A stretch of 10,496 bases of DNA from Anaerolineales bacterium (GTDB lineage Bacteria; Chloroflexota; Anaerolineae; 4572-78; J111), in the NCBI GenBank assembly GCA_012032575.1, contig JAAUSP010000238.1:1-10496 (forward strand), read 5' to 3'. Position numbers and translations under genes: made by a program. Position 1 is the stretch's first letter, and every line of letters starts with the position of its first letter. A model generated the notes under the pieces. The model saw only the letters and a program-made list of their open reading frames with translations. It did not search any database and had not been told where the DNA came from. This document shows, in pieces, positions 1-6,435 of this stretch.

Positions 1-92
1 TGTTCGACGCCTTTTTCCCTCTCTACAGCGACGACCGCACCGCCGAACTGGAACTGGCCCTGGCCGATCTGCGCGACCTTTCCCCACTTTGA
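1..92 (+). CDS. 3' end of an unidentified protein (partial)
   Basis: An open frame runs in from the left edge (first full codon at 3) and stops at TGA 90-92. It gives about 29 residues of acidic, leucine/alanine-rich sequence, including DAFFPLYSDDRT and LALADLRDLSPL, which looks like a C-terminal helix. There is too little to name a family. A second frame (codons in register with position 1) stays open to a TGA ending near 261 and reads FDEVVEWTVPMFF just past this stop. If one base of the CCCC run at 82-85 were an error, the protein would continue about 55 residues further. That extension is rich in Trp and Cys and I do not trust it. The gene points towards the minus-strand operon that ends at 302. 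Confidence 0.5.
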   Translation, partial: FDAFFPLYSDDRTAELELALADLRDLSPL

Positions 93-241
93 TGAGGTGG
101 TCGAGTGGACTGTGCCCATGTTCTTTACCGGAAGCTGGCCCGGCACAGAATCCGGCCAAACCTTTGGCCAGACCGGCGCTCACCGGCTCGATCCGGTCAC
201 GCCGATTGAAAACTGTTTTTGGTGGGGATGGACCTGCAAGG

Positions 242-258
242 CTCCGGCGTGGCCGGAG
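242..258. repeat. Short perfect hairpin in the gap after the first gene
   Basis: CTCCGGC, a three-base GTG loop and GCCGGAG form a perfect 7-bp stem. It lies between the plus-strand gene fragment and the convergent minus-strand gene ending at 302. No clear T-run follows on either side, so it is at best a weak or Rho-assisted bidirectional end signal. A second small palindrome, GGCCAAA-CC-TTTGGCC, sits at 154-169. Apart from these two I see nothing firm in 93-301. Confidence 0.35.
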
Positions 259-301
259 ATTTGATTCCGTTGGGGGTAAGGCGAGTGTTAGAGGTTTTGG
301 C

Positions 302-535
302 TTAAAAGCTCAGGTTTTCGCTCCGCAGGTCAAGGTTGTGGTTTTTGGCTTCGATCAGAGAAACGTGCCAGCCGTTGCAGACAGGACAGTGCCACCAGAC
401 AATTGGCTCATCCAGCAGCGAAAGCTGGCGCTGTTCCGCTTCTATCACCGTTTCGCCGGTGGCCGGGCAGGTGGTTATCGGAAAAAGGTCATCGGTTCGC
501 AGGTCCATAAATTGGTCGTTCCGTTTAATCAACAT
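302..535 (-). CDS. Small cysteine-containing hypothetical protein (77 aa)
   Basis: The family is not recognised. The ATG at 535-533 was chosen because a GGAG sits 10 bases upstream (546-549 on the plus strand); longer readings run into the preceding gene. The 77-residue protein is soluble and mixed-charge. Its features are TTCPATGETVI near residues 20-30 and a WWHCPVCNGWHVSL segment around residues 45-58. The CPVC knuckle, the earlier CP and nearby histidines suggest a one-zinc mini-ribbon, but the first half offers only one cysteine, so a classic four-cysteine ribbon is not complete. The gene starts 20 bases after the glycosyltransferase stop on the same strand and is probably the last gene of the PAP2-GT4 operon. 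Function is unknown; a small regulatory or adaptor role is a guess. Confidence 0.7.
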   Translation of the reverse strand: MLIKRNDQFMDLRTDDLFPITTCPATGETVIEAEQRQLSLLDEPIVWWHCPVCNGWHVSLIEAKNHNLDLRSENLSF

Positions 536-555
536 CAACAAAACGCTCCATTCGG

Positions 556-1689
556 TCAGGCGGCAAACTTTAGCACGCGCCGGCCCATCAGAACCATATA
601 ATCGTCGAGCAGGCCGTCCAGCACGGCGGTCCAACTTTGCGTTTCAATGCGGTCCCGACCGGCAGCGCCCAGACTGTGGGCATAATCGGGGTTGCCAGCC
701 AATTGTTGGGCGGTGGAAATCAGGTGAGCCTGGCTTTCGGGGTCAAACAACAGCCCTGTCTGGCCATCAACGACGTGATCGAGCAGCCCTCCGGCGCGGG
801 GGGCAATAACCGGCAGACCGGAGGCCATTGCCTCCAGTACCACATTTCCCAGCGTTTCATTAGCCGCCGGAAAGACGAATATATCGGCAGCGGCGTAGGC
901 GTGGGCCAGGTCGTCGCCACCCAAATAGCCGGTGAAGACGGTCGGGGTGTTGGTCAGGCGGCGCTCCAAAGCGGGCCGGGCCGGGCCATCGCCCACAATT
1001 GCCAGCCGGGCTGAAGGAATAGCTTCGAGCACCGGGGCCAGCCAATCCACCCGCTTTTCGGGCGAGAGGCGGCCCACGTAAACAAACAGGGGTGCGTCGG
1101 GCTGACCCCCGGTCAAACGCTGTCGCCACTCAGGCTGGCGGCGGCGGGGATTAAACCGGACGGTATCAACCCCCCGGCTCCACACTTTTAAGCGTTGAAA
1201 CCCCTGTTCTTCCAGTTCGGCCAGCGTCACCCGTGAGGGGCACAGGTTGAGGTCGGCCTGATTGTGCAGCCAGCGGAAATAGCTCCACAACATATCATGG
1301 AACATCCCCAGCCCCCAGCGCACAGCAAAGCCGGGTACATCCGTATGATAGGAAGCCACCAGCGGGACGCCCAACTGTCGGGCCTGCTGCAAACCAACCA
1401 ACCCCAGCGAAACCGGATTGAGCACGTGGATCAGATCGGGCTGAAAGGCCGCCAGACGCGGGCCGAGGTTGATATGGGGCGGGACCAGTTTTAATTCTGG
1501 ATAAAGCGGAAATGGAAAGCCGCTCAAGCCGACCACCGGGGTGTTGGCGTAGCGGGCCGGGCCGCCTTCGGGGGCAAACAGCAGGCTGGCATGGCCGCGC
1601 ATCGCCAGATGATCCAGCACATGGCACAGCGTGTTGACAATACCATCCACTTTGGGCAGAAAGGTTTCGGTGAAAAATGCAATTCGCAT
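556..1689 (-). CDS. GT4-family glycosyltransferase (alpha-mannosyl/glycolipid type)
   Basis: A 377-residue retaining GT-B glycosyltransferase of the usual length for GT4. The N-terminal Rossmann half starts [20 protein letters not shown], the opening typical of MgtA/PimB-like mannosyltransferases and SqdX-type sulfoquinovosyltransferases. The acceptor-side segment includes SYHTDVPGF at 113-121. [11 protein letters not shown] at 171-181 is the family hinge, [12 protein letters not shown] at 206-217 starts the C-terminal donor-binding half, and the E-x7-E pair is E278/E286 in ETLGNVVLE. There is no signal peptide and the enzyme should work on the cytoplasmic membrane face, transferring a sugar from a nucleotide donor to a lipid or glycan. 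The frame stays open upstream, but the start at 1689 fits the family and has GAGGG six to seven bases upstream. It begins 8 bases after the PAP2-like stop, so the two are co-transcribed. Donor and acceptor are not decidable from sequence alone. Confidence 0.9.
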   Translation of the reverse strand: MRIAFFTETFLPKVDGIVNTLCHVLDHLAMRGHASLLFAPEGGPARYANTPVVGLSGFPFPLYPELKLVPPHINLGPRLAAFQPDLIHVLNPVSLGLVGLQQARQLGVPLVASYHTDVPGFAVRWGLGMFHDMLWSYFRWLHNQADLNLCPSRVTLAELEEQGFQRLKVWSRGVDTVRFNPRRRQPEWRQRLTGGQPDAPLFVYVGRLSPEKRVDWLAPVLEAIPSARLAIVGDGPARPALERRLTNTPTVFTGYLGGDDLAHAYAAADIFVFPAANETLGNVVLEAMASGLPVIAPRAGGLLDHVVDGQTGLLFDPESQAHLISTAQQLAGNPDYAHSLGAAGRDRIETQSWTAVLDGLLDDYMVLMGRRVLKFAA

Positions 1690-1697
1690 CGCTGCCC

Positions 1698-2333
1698 TCA
1701 ACCAGCCAGATAGAGGACAGAGCCAAGAATAGTGGCTCCCATCAAGGAACCGGCAATCGTCTGGGGCAGGTCGTGCCGGTGCAACCGGATGCGTGCCCAG
1801 GCAATCAACGGCAGCACCAGAATCAGGGGGGCGGCGGCGCTGCCCAGCAGGGCCAGAGTAAAAACAATAAAGCCGGCGGCGGTGGCGCAGTGGGCGCTGA
1901 TCTTCCAGTGCAGGGTGATGCCCAACAGCAGGGCGATTTGCACCCAGCCGGCCCCGGCCAGAATAGTTAGCAAATAAGGGGCGTGGCCCCAATATAGTAC
2001 CAGCCAGGCGATTAGGGTGCTGGCCAGGGTGGCCAGAAAGGGGCGCAGCCGCTGTTCGCGCAGCCGCAGGTCAAAATCGGTCACTTCGCCCCGTTTGACC
2101 AGCCACAACACATAAGCCGCGGGCAGCGACACGGCCAGCACAATGTAAAATACGGCCCACAACCAGGCCGACACGGTACCAATAGTTGAGACGCTTAAAG
2201 CAATGCCAACCGTAGCCAGCAGCGGTGGACTGCCCAGGTTGGATATCCAGCGGGCCAACTGTTCATCCCACGCCCGTGGCATAAGCGTGGTGTACGGGTC
2301 AAGGACCCCCTCAAAATCCTGGCGAATTTCCAT
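1698..2333 (-). CDS. PAP2-superfamily integral membrane protein (degenerate phosphatase motifs)
   Basis: A 211-residue hydrophobic protein with about six membrane segments (roughly 36-56, 58-78, 97-117, 121-141, 150-176 and 194-211). The three PAP2 signatures are present in altered form: a KR..RLRP stretch ending at R97-P98, KISAH with H148 where PSGH is usual, and [12 protein letters not shown] at 180-191, which keeps R181 and H187 but has Gln where the classic motif has Asp. Family members act on lipid phosphates such as phosphatidate or undecaprenyl diphosphate. The altered motifs leave catalysis uncertain, although similar SAH-type variants occur in bacteria. The start at 2333 has a strong GGAAGGGA ribosome binding site. 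It is the first gene of the operon, followed after 8 bases by the glycosyltransferase, which suggests a joint role in membrane lipid or polyprenyl-linked glycan synthesis. Confidence 0.82.
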   Translation of the reverse strand: MEIRQDFEGVLDPYTTLMPRAWDEQLARWISNLGSPPLLATVGIALSVSTIGTVSAWLWAVFYIVLAVSLPAAYVLWLVKRGEVTDFDLRLREQRLRPFLATLASTLIAWLVLYWGHAPYLLTILAGAGWVQIALLLGITLHWKISAHCATAAGFIVFTLALLGSAAAPLILVLPLIAWARIRLHRHDLPQTIAGSLMGATILGSVLYLAG

Positions 2334-2377
2334 AAATGTCCCTTCCTCAACTTTGATCCCTATAAGTCTCTGTTAGA

Positions 2378-2383
2378 AGTATA
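2378..2383 (-). promoter_or_regulatory. -10 box (TATACT) of the PAP2-GT4 operon
   Basis: Read on the minus strand, TATACT lies about 45 bases upstream of the PAP2-like start codon. No recognisable TTGACA-like -35 hexamer lies 16-18 bases upstream. Instead, the 11-bp repeat array ends 10 bases upstream of this box. That is the layout expected of activator-dependent promoters in which the regulator replaces the -35 contact. Confidence 0.5.
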
Positions 2384-2393
2384 GAATCGGGGT

Positions 2394-2455
2394 GTTAAGA
2401 ATAATTTAAGTCGGTGTTAACTCTCGGTTAATAATGAGTAAAACTATGCTTAACC
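2394..2455 (-). promoter_or_regulatory. Pho-box-like array of 11-bp direct repeats
   Basis: TTAA cores occur at 2395, 2406, 2417, 2428 and 2450, with a TAAA at 2439. This gives six units at an exact 11-bp pitch. On the minus strand the units read CTTAACAC, CTTAAATT, GTTAACAC, ATTAACCG, TTTTACTC and GTTAAGCA. Head-to-tail 11-bp repeats are how PhoB/OmpR-family response regulators bind, and the cyanobacterial Pho box has a PyTTAA core. The array ends 10 bases upstream of the TATACT box of the PAP2-GT4 operon, and its other end lies 6 bases from the -35 of the FIST gene, so it could act on both. The periodicity is seen directly; the regulator's identity is inferred. Confidence 0.55.
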
Positions 2456-2460
2456 AAAAA

Positions 2461-2489
2461 TTCGCCCCGCCCTACTTTTGTGGTATTAT
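2461..2489 (+). promoter_or_regulatory. Sigma-70-type promoter of the FIST gene
   Basis: TTCGCC at 2461-2466 and TATTAT at 2484-2489 are separated by 17 bases, and the start codon follows 35 bases after the -10. The -35 is weak and sits beside the 11-bp repeat array, so activation or repression from that array is plausible. Confidence 0.5.
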
Positions 2490-2524
2490 TTGAGTCAATC
2501 ATTATTGAGCGGGGAGAGTGCGTT

Positions 2525-3726
2525 ATGGAAAACCAAATGTGTTTTGCTTCCGCTATGACTACAGAACAGGATGTGGCGCGGGCGGCTGATCACCTGGTCA
2601 GCCAGATTGAGGCTCAACTGGCTGGACGTATACCGGATTTGGTGCTGATGTTTCTCTCGCCGCACTACCGGCTGGAAGTGGCCGGTCTGGTCGCCAGGCT
2701 GCAAAGCCGGCTGAAGCCCCCGGTTTTGCTCGGCTGCACTGCCGAGGGAGTGATTGGGCGGGAGCAGGAAATTGAGCGCGAGCCGGCCATCACCCTGGTA
2801 GCGGCTCATCTGCCCGGCGTCGAGCTAAACCCGTTTGCCCTGCAATCTATGGATTGGCGCAGAACCCTGAGTGAAGCGGCGGAACTGCGCGGCATGGTCA
2901 ACGCACCCCCGGAGACCAAACTCTTTTTGCTGCTGGCTGATCCGTATACTACGCCCATGGATGCCGTCCTCGAAGCGTTTAATCTCTACTATCCCGCTAT
3001 GCCGATTATTGGCGGCATGGCCAGCGGTTCACAGCGGGCCGGGGGAAATGCCTTAATTTATAACGACCAGGTGCTAAACAACGGCGCGGTTGGCCTGACT
3101 CTGGCCGGAGCGTTTGAGGCTGACATCATTGTGTCGCAGGCTGCCGGCCGGTGGGTCAACCCCTTACCGTCACCGGCGCCCGCGAGAACGTTATTTTTAG
3201 TCTGGCCGGGCAGCCGCCGCTCAGTCAGATTCAAGCCCTGGTTCAAACCATGTCCCCGGCTGATCGGGTGCTGCTGCAAAATGGTCTCTTTATTGGCCGG
3301 GCCGTAGCCAGCGATCTGGAACTGGTCGGCCGGGGCGACTTTTTAATTCGCGGGGTGATGGGTCTGGACCAGGAAAGCGGAGTGATGGTGGTTGGCGATT
3401 ATATTAATGAAGGCGAGACGGTGCAGTTCCATCTGCGCGATGCCGGTACTGCCGAAGAGGATTTGGAAATGATGCTGGCCCCGCAACTGCTGTTCGACCC
3501 GCCTTGCGGCGGCTTTCTTTTCTCCTGCAATGGCCGGGGAACCCGTTTGTATGATCACCCCAACGGCGATATCAGCATTATTCAAAAAGTGATCGGCGGA
3601 CTTGATCTGGCCGGTTTCTTCTGCGCCGGCGAGATTGGGCCGATTGGCGGCAAAAATTTTCTCCACGGCCACACCGCCAGCCTGGCCCTATTTCGGCCTG
3701 TGAAAGAAGAAGGAAGTGGGGAGTAG
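2525..3726 (+). CDS. FIST-domain sensory protein (FIST_N + FIST_C), frameshifted
   Basis: The first part, from ATG 2525, has GGGGAG upstream and matches a FIST N domain, with LLGCTAEGVIG near residues 73-83 and IIGGMASG in the middle. FIST proteins are thought to be small-ligand (possibly amino-acid) sensors tied to signal transduction. After SQA at 3134-3142 the reading frame breaks. The continuation lies one base back, giving PVGQPLTVTGARENVI and the FIST_C domain to TAG 3724-3726, including GCI/GEIGPIGG-type sequence near the C terminus (GEIGPIGGKNFLHGHTASLA). Restoring one base at 3142/3143 gives SQACRPVGQPLTVT, the expected family motif, and a protein of 400 residues, the usual length. 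Without it the product stops at 3307 after an unrelated tail. No kinase or GGDEF partner is adjacent. The last codons lie inside a heptamer repeat. Confidence 0.85.
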
Positions 3727-3771
3727 AGAGTAAGAAGTCGGCAGACTTTGTACTCCCTACTCCCTACTCTT
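3719..3771. repeat. Inverted heptamer repeat (GGGAGTA type) between convergent genes
   Basis: The left arm GGGAGTA-GAGAGTA (3719-3732) faces TACTCCC-TACTCCC (3751-3764) with a partial third copy TACTCTT to 3771. The 14-bp stem has one mismatch and an 18-base loop. Both convergent genes end within it: the FIST stop at 3724-3726 is in the left arm and the phosphatase stop at 3764-3766 is in the right arm. It probably serves as a bidirectional 3' end. Confidence 0.8.
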
Positions 3772-4540
3772 CCTCCTCCAGCCAGCCCAGCGCAAAGTTG
3801 GGAAATTCGCTCAGTTCCTGGGTGGTGGGCAGTTGTTTTTCAACAGGGGCGCGGCGGGAGCCAAACCAGGTGGGCCGCACCCGGATAATCTCTTTGACGT
3901 GGGAAATATCGTTGAGCAGCAGCACCCGATAGTTGCGTTGGGTTGCGCCATCAGACGCGCCGGCGCGGGCGCTGGCCTGAATTTGCAGCAAACTGACCGA
4001 GGCATTATCGAAGGCAAAGGTCCGCCAGCCCCGGTCCACAATCCCCAGGGTCGTCCGCAGGCAGGCGTTCAACGTTCCGCCGTGAGTGACCACAGCCACG
4101 GCCGTTTCCTCGATCATCCCGTCAATGATATCGTTCATCGCCGCTTTGACCCTGGCCTCCAGGGCCGGGTCGCCTTCTTCGCCGGGCAGCGGCTCCCAAA
4201 ACTCGTTGGCTTTCCAGGCCGCCGGGACTTCGGGGAAGCGTCGGGCAATTTCTTCGCGGGTGAGGCCGTTTAACGGGCCAAAATTGTATTCGTTCAAACG
4301 CGGGTCGAAGCGCAGCGGCAGGTTCATAGCCTGGCTGATTGCCTCCGCTGTTTCGGCGGCGCGGCTGAGCGAACTGGAAATGACCTCGCTCAGTTGGGCC
4401 TCCTGCGCCAATCGAGCCGCCACCAGCCGGGCTTGCTGCCGGCCCAGATCAGTCAGCGGCGAGTCATCCGAACCCTGGATGCGCTGTTCCAGATTACCCA
4501 GCGACTCGCCGTGGCGAACCAGCCACAAAAATTTGCTCAT
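3764..4540 (-). CDS. Histidine phosphatase family protein (phosphoglycerate-mutase-like)
   Basis: A 258-residue protein of the branch-1 histidine phosphatase superfamily. The catalytic core is visible in full: LVRHGES at 7-13 with the phospho-accepting His10 beside Arg9, Arg60 in SSSLSRAAETA, Glu84 in LNEYNFG and the second His153 in VTHGG. The enzyme hydrolyses or transfers a phosphate through a phosphohistidine; the substrate cannot be deduced and need not be phosphoglycerate. A tail of about 50 residues after the core (RVRPTWFGSRR onward) extends the usual domain and ends in EEEE, coded by the repeat arm. The start at 4540 has GGAGGGG upstream and overlaps the previous gene's stop as ATGA, so it is translationally coupled to the zinc-finger gene. 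Confidence 0.9.
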   Translation of the reverse strand: MSKFLWLVRHGESLGNLEQRIQGSDDSPLTDLGRQQARLVAARLAQEAQLSEVISSSLSRAAETAEAISQAMNLPLRFDPRLNEYNFGPLNGLTREEIARRFPEVPAAWKANEFWEPLPGEEGDPALEARVKAAMNDIIDGMIEETAVAVVTHGGTLNACLRTTLGIVDRGWRTFAFDNASVSLLQIQASARAGASDGATQRNYRVLLLNDISHVKEIIRVRPTWFGSRRAPVEKQLPTTQELSEFPNFALGWLEEEE

Positions 4541-4923
4541 TGTCCCCTCCTGGTTTGGTAGCAGTTCAAGCAGATGCGAATATTCTTAGAAATATCGTGG
4601 TAATGTTCGGGCGGTGCTAACTGGGCGCAGATATCGCAGATTTTGGGTTTGTACAGGCCGTAGGGCTGTTCGGCAAAGCATAGGTCGTGCCTGAGGCAGA
4701 CCCGCCGCTCGCCCTCGATATACGTCGCCGGGATGAATGTTCCGGCGACGATGGCCTCCAGGTTTTTTTCAAAACAGTCGTGGCAAATCCGGTAGCCCTT
4801 GAGGGTGTGATGAAAGTGGTTCATATTAATCAGTACCTCACACTCGTTGCAAGTGGGCCGTTCTTTGAGCCAGAAGTTCAAACACCGGGCCGCGCGGTCA
4901 CATTCGGGCGTCGTCGCTTGCAT
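4537..4923 (-). CDS. Duplicated CxxC zinc-finger protein (128 aa)
   Basis: No named family is recognised. The protein holds two copies of one module: CNEC, then HFHHTLKGYRICHDC, and later CDIC, then HYHDISKNIRICLNC. The pattern is C-x2-C, about ten residues, a His/aromatic cluster, then RIC-x2-C. Each copy has four cysteines, enough for one structural zinc. Between them lies a linker with CLRHDLC that may add a third site. There is no signal peptide or membrane segment. The start ATG at 4923 has AGGTGA seven bases upstream. It is the first gene of a two-gene operon whose stop overlaps the phosphatase start by four bases. A scaffold or nucleic-acid-binding role linked to the phosphatase is possible but unproven. 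Confidence 0.8.
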   Translation of the reverse strand: MQATTPECDRAARCLNFWLKERPTCNECEVLINMNHFHHTLKGYRICHDCFEKNLEAIVAGTFIPATYIEGERRVCLRHDLCFAEQPYGLYKPKICDICAQLAPPEHYHDISKNIRICLNCYQTRRGQ

Positions 4924-4960
4924 AGCTTCATCACCTTTGATTAGTTTTTTCCTTTGTTTT

Positions 4961-4990
4961 ATTGTATCACGATTTTAGCGCTGTGGGCAA
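4961..4990 (-). promoter_or_regulatory. Promoter of the zinc-finger/phosphatase operon
   Basis: Read on the minus strand, TTGCCC (4990-4985) and TACAAT (4966-4961) are 18 bases apart and lie about 38 bases upstream of the start codon at 4923. This is a good sigma-70-type match. Confidence 0.6.
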
Positions 4991-5009
4991 TCTTAAAAGA
5001 CGCAGCCAA

Positions 5010-5038
5010 TTGTCAAAATATGGGGCTTACGGTAGAAT
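5010..5038 (+). promoter_or_regulatory. Promoter of the alcohol dehydrogenase gene
   Basis: TTGTCA (5010-5015) and TAGAAT (5033-5038) are separated by 17 bases. Transcription should begin near 5045, leaving a leader under 30 bases that consists almost wholly of the heptamer repeat and has no Shine-Dalgarno sequence. Confidence 0.7.
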
Positions 5039-5040
5039 GC

Positions 5041-5068
5041 TAATATCTAATATCTAATTTCTAATTTC
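5041..5068 (+). repeat. Four tandem heptamers (TAATATC/TAATTTC) in the leader
   Basis: TAATATC, TAATATC, TAATTTC and TAATTTC run head to tail and stop four bases before the ATG at 5073. Unlike the other repeat arrays in this window it has no inverted arm. It occupies the place where a ribosome binding site would be expected. Confidence 0.85.
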
Positions 5069-5072
5069 AGCC

Positions 5073-6227
5073 ATGACTCAATTCACCTACACTGCTTACG
5101 CTCAAGAAATCATTTTTGCCGCCGGCAGCCTGGCTCGACTGGGTGAGGCGGTTGGCCGTTTCTCATGGCAGCGCTTGCTGCTCTGTACCAGTCCTTCGCT
5201 GCGGGCCAACGGCCACGTCGCCACGGTGGAAGGCACTTTGGGGGCGCGGTTGGTCGCTACCTATGATCGGACCCAATCTCACGTGCTCGATTTTCAATTG
5301 GCCGAGGCGCTGCAAATGGCGGCTGAGGCCGGGGTTGATGCCGTCATTGGGCTGGGCGGCGGCAGCCCGATTGGGCTGGCCAAGGCGGTCAGCTCAGCCC
5401 TGGAAGAACAGCGTACCGGACACCCCGCCCGCGCTGTTTTCCCCACCGACCAGCCCCTCGTCCCGGTGGTGGCCATGCCGACCACCTATGCCGGCTCGGA
5501 AATGACCCCGGTTTACGGCGTCACCCACCAGACCGAAGGTACGACCCGCAAAATTACAGTCAGAGATGCCAAAATCGCGCCCAAACTGGTCATTTATGAT
5601 CCCACTCTGACTCTCAATCTGCCGCCGAGTCTCACCGCCGGAACCGGCATCAACGCCCTGGCCCATTGTATCGAAGCCGTTTATTCGGTCACGCGCCATC
5701 CCCTCTCGACGGCGGCGGCATTGAGCGGCATCGGCGCTATCACCCGCGCCCTGCCTCGCTGCTACAGCGATGGTAGCGACCTGGCGGCCCGCACCGACAT
5801 GCTGCTGGGGGCGCATTTGGGGGGCGCTGCCCTGGCCGGCGTGGCGATGGGACTGCATCACGGTTTGTGTCACGTGCTGGGGGGAACTGCCGGCGTGCCG
5901 CATGGAGTCGCCAATGCCATCATCTTGCCGCATGCTATGCGTTTCAATTTGGATGCTACTGCACCTTTTCTGGCCCAGGTAGCCGAGGCGATGGGCGTCA
6001 CCATGCCGACTCAGAGTGATGGCAGCAAGGCCGAGGCGGCCATTCAGGCGGTGGAGAGGTTGATCGGTCAACTGGGCCTGCCCCAACGGCTGCGCGAGGT
6101 GGACGTGAGGGAAGCTGATTTGCCTCAATTGGCGCAACTGGCCCTCAAAAGCAGCGCCGTCCAGCAGAACCCCAAGCCCCTTACCGCTGCCGCCCAGGCC
6201 GAAGCAATCTTTCGGGCGGCGTGGTGA
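5073..6227 (+). CDS. Iron-type alcohol dehydrogenase, maleylacetate-reductase-like
   Basis: A 384-residue group III (iron-type) dehydrogenase, full length. The N-terminal NAD(P)-binding half contains GLGGGSPIGLAKAV at 93-106 and PTTYAGSEMTPVYGVT at 136-151, the latter being the signature of maleylacetate reductases rather than of 1,3-propanediol or butanol dehydrogenases. The C-terminal helical half has GINALAHCIEA at 192-202 and LHHGLCHVLGG at 261-271, followed by PHG at 276-278. The four metal-ligand positions hold N194, H198, H263 and H277; the usual Asp is Asn, as I recall for the maleylacetate reductase branch. The enzyme would reduce an enone/oxo-acid or oxidise a hydroxy substrate with NAD(P)H. 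It opens the plus-strand cluster, upstream of the DeoR regulator and the E2/E1 genes. No hydroxyquinol dioxygenase lies in the window, so the true substrate is open. Confidence 0.88.
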   Translation: MTQFTYTAYAQEIIFAAGSLARLGEAVGRFSWQRLLLCTSPSLRANGHVATVEGTLGARLVATYDRTQSHVLDFQLAEALQMAAEAGVDAVIGLGGGSPIGLAKAVSSALEEQRTGHPARAVFPTDQPLVPVVAMPTTYAGSEMTPVYGVTHQTEGTTRKITVRDAKIAPKLVIYDPTLTLNLPPSLTAGTGINALAHCIEAVYSVTRHPLSTAAALSGIGAITRALPRCYSDGSDLAARTDMLLGAHLGGAALAGVAMGLHHGLCHVLGGTAGVPHGVANAIILPHAMRFNLDATAPFLAQVAEAMGVTMPTQSDGSKAEAAIQAVERLIGQLGLPQRLREVDVREADLPQLAQLALKSSAVQQNPKPLTAAAQAEAIFRAAW

Positions 6228-6265
6228 GTGGTTTGTGACCCACTGCCAAAGGTAAAAATCAGGCC

Positions 6266-6312
6266 GGAGATTGGAGATTGGAGATTAAATTCAATCTTTA
6301 ATCTCCAATCTC
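6266..6312. repeat. Inverted heptamer repeat (GGAGATT type) after the dehydrogenase
   Basis: Three tandem GGAGATT units (6266-6286) are followed by AAA. The segment 6274-6289 is the perfect reverse complement of 6297-6312, a 16-bp stem with a 7-base loop. The canonical terminator follows 8 bases later. Both are short structures in the 3' region of the dehydrogenase gene. Confidence 0.85.
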
Positions 6313-6320
6313 TATCTTTT

Positions 6321-6349
6321 AAGCTCTCACGCAAATGAGAGCTTTTTTT
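6321..6349 (+). terminator. Rho-independent terminator after the dehydrogenase gene
   Basis: AAGCTCTCA and TGAGAGCTT form a perfect 9-bp stem around a CGCAAA loop, and seven T residues (6343-6349) end the signal. It separates the dehydrogenase transcript from the regulator promoter at 6361. Confidence 0.9.
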
Positions 6350-6360
6350 ATTTTTGCTGC

Positions 6361-6389
6361 TTGACAAAAATAAACAATTGTAATATACT
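6361..6389 (+). promoter_or_regulatory. Strong promoter of the DeoR-family gene
   Basis: A perfect TTGACA (6361-6366), a 17-base AT-rich spacer and TATACT (6384-6389) make this the best promoter in the window. Transcription should start near 6396, within the candidate operator. Confidence 0.85.
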
Positions 6390-6394
6390 GAAAC

Positions 6395-6424
6395 TAATCG
6401 AAAGTAAACCAAATTAATCAAAAG
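6395..6424 (+). promoter_or_regulatory. Candidate DeoR operator: direct repeat TAATCRAAAG
   Basis: TAATCGAAAG (6395-6404) and TAATCAAAAG (6415-6424) are start-to-start 20 bp apart, about two helical turns, and cover the likely transcription start. DeoR-family proteins commonly bind repeated short sites over their own promoter, so autorepression is a reasonable inference. Confidence 0.5.
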
Positions 6425-6435
6425 AGAAATTTCGC

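Noticed and set aside
154..169. GGCCAAA-CC-TTTGGCC palindrome as a terminator
   Set aside because: The loop is only two bases and no T-run follows on either strand, so a terminator call is not supported.
93..261. Frameshifted continuation of the first gene
   Set aside because: The alternative frame is open, but its Trp/Cys-rich composition is unlike the upstream segment and no domain is recognisable. It is kept only as a possibility in the gene entry.
89..601. Long plus-strand reading frame (170 codons)
   Set aside because: It runs antisense through the small cysteine protein and the glycosyltransferase end, and gives Arg/Pro-rich sequence typical of shadow frames, with no domain and no ribosome site.
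1690..1992. Upstream in-frame extension of the glycosyltransferase (101 codons)
   Set aside because: It overlaps the PAP2-like gene out of frame and is Arg/Pro-rich. The start at 1689 matches the family N terminus and has a ribosome binding site.
5394..6137. Minus-strand reading frame of 247 codons
   Set aside because: Antisense to the iron-type dehydrogenase and low in family-like sequence; rejected as a shadow of a strongly supported gene.
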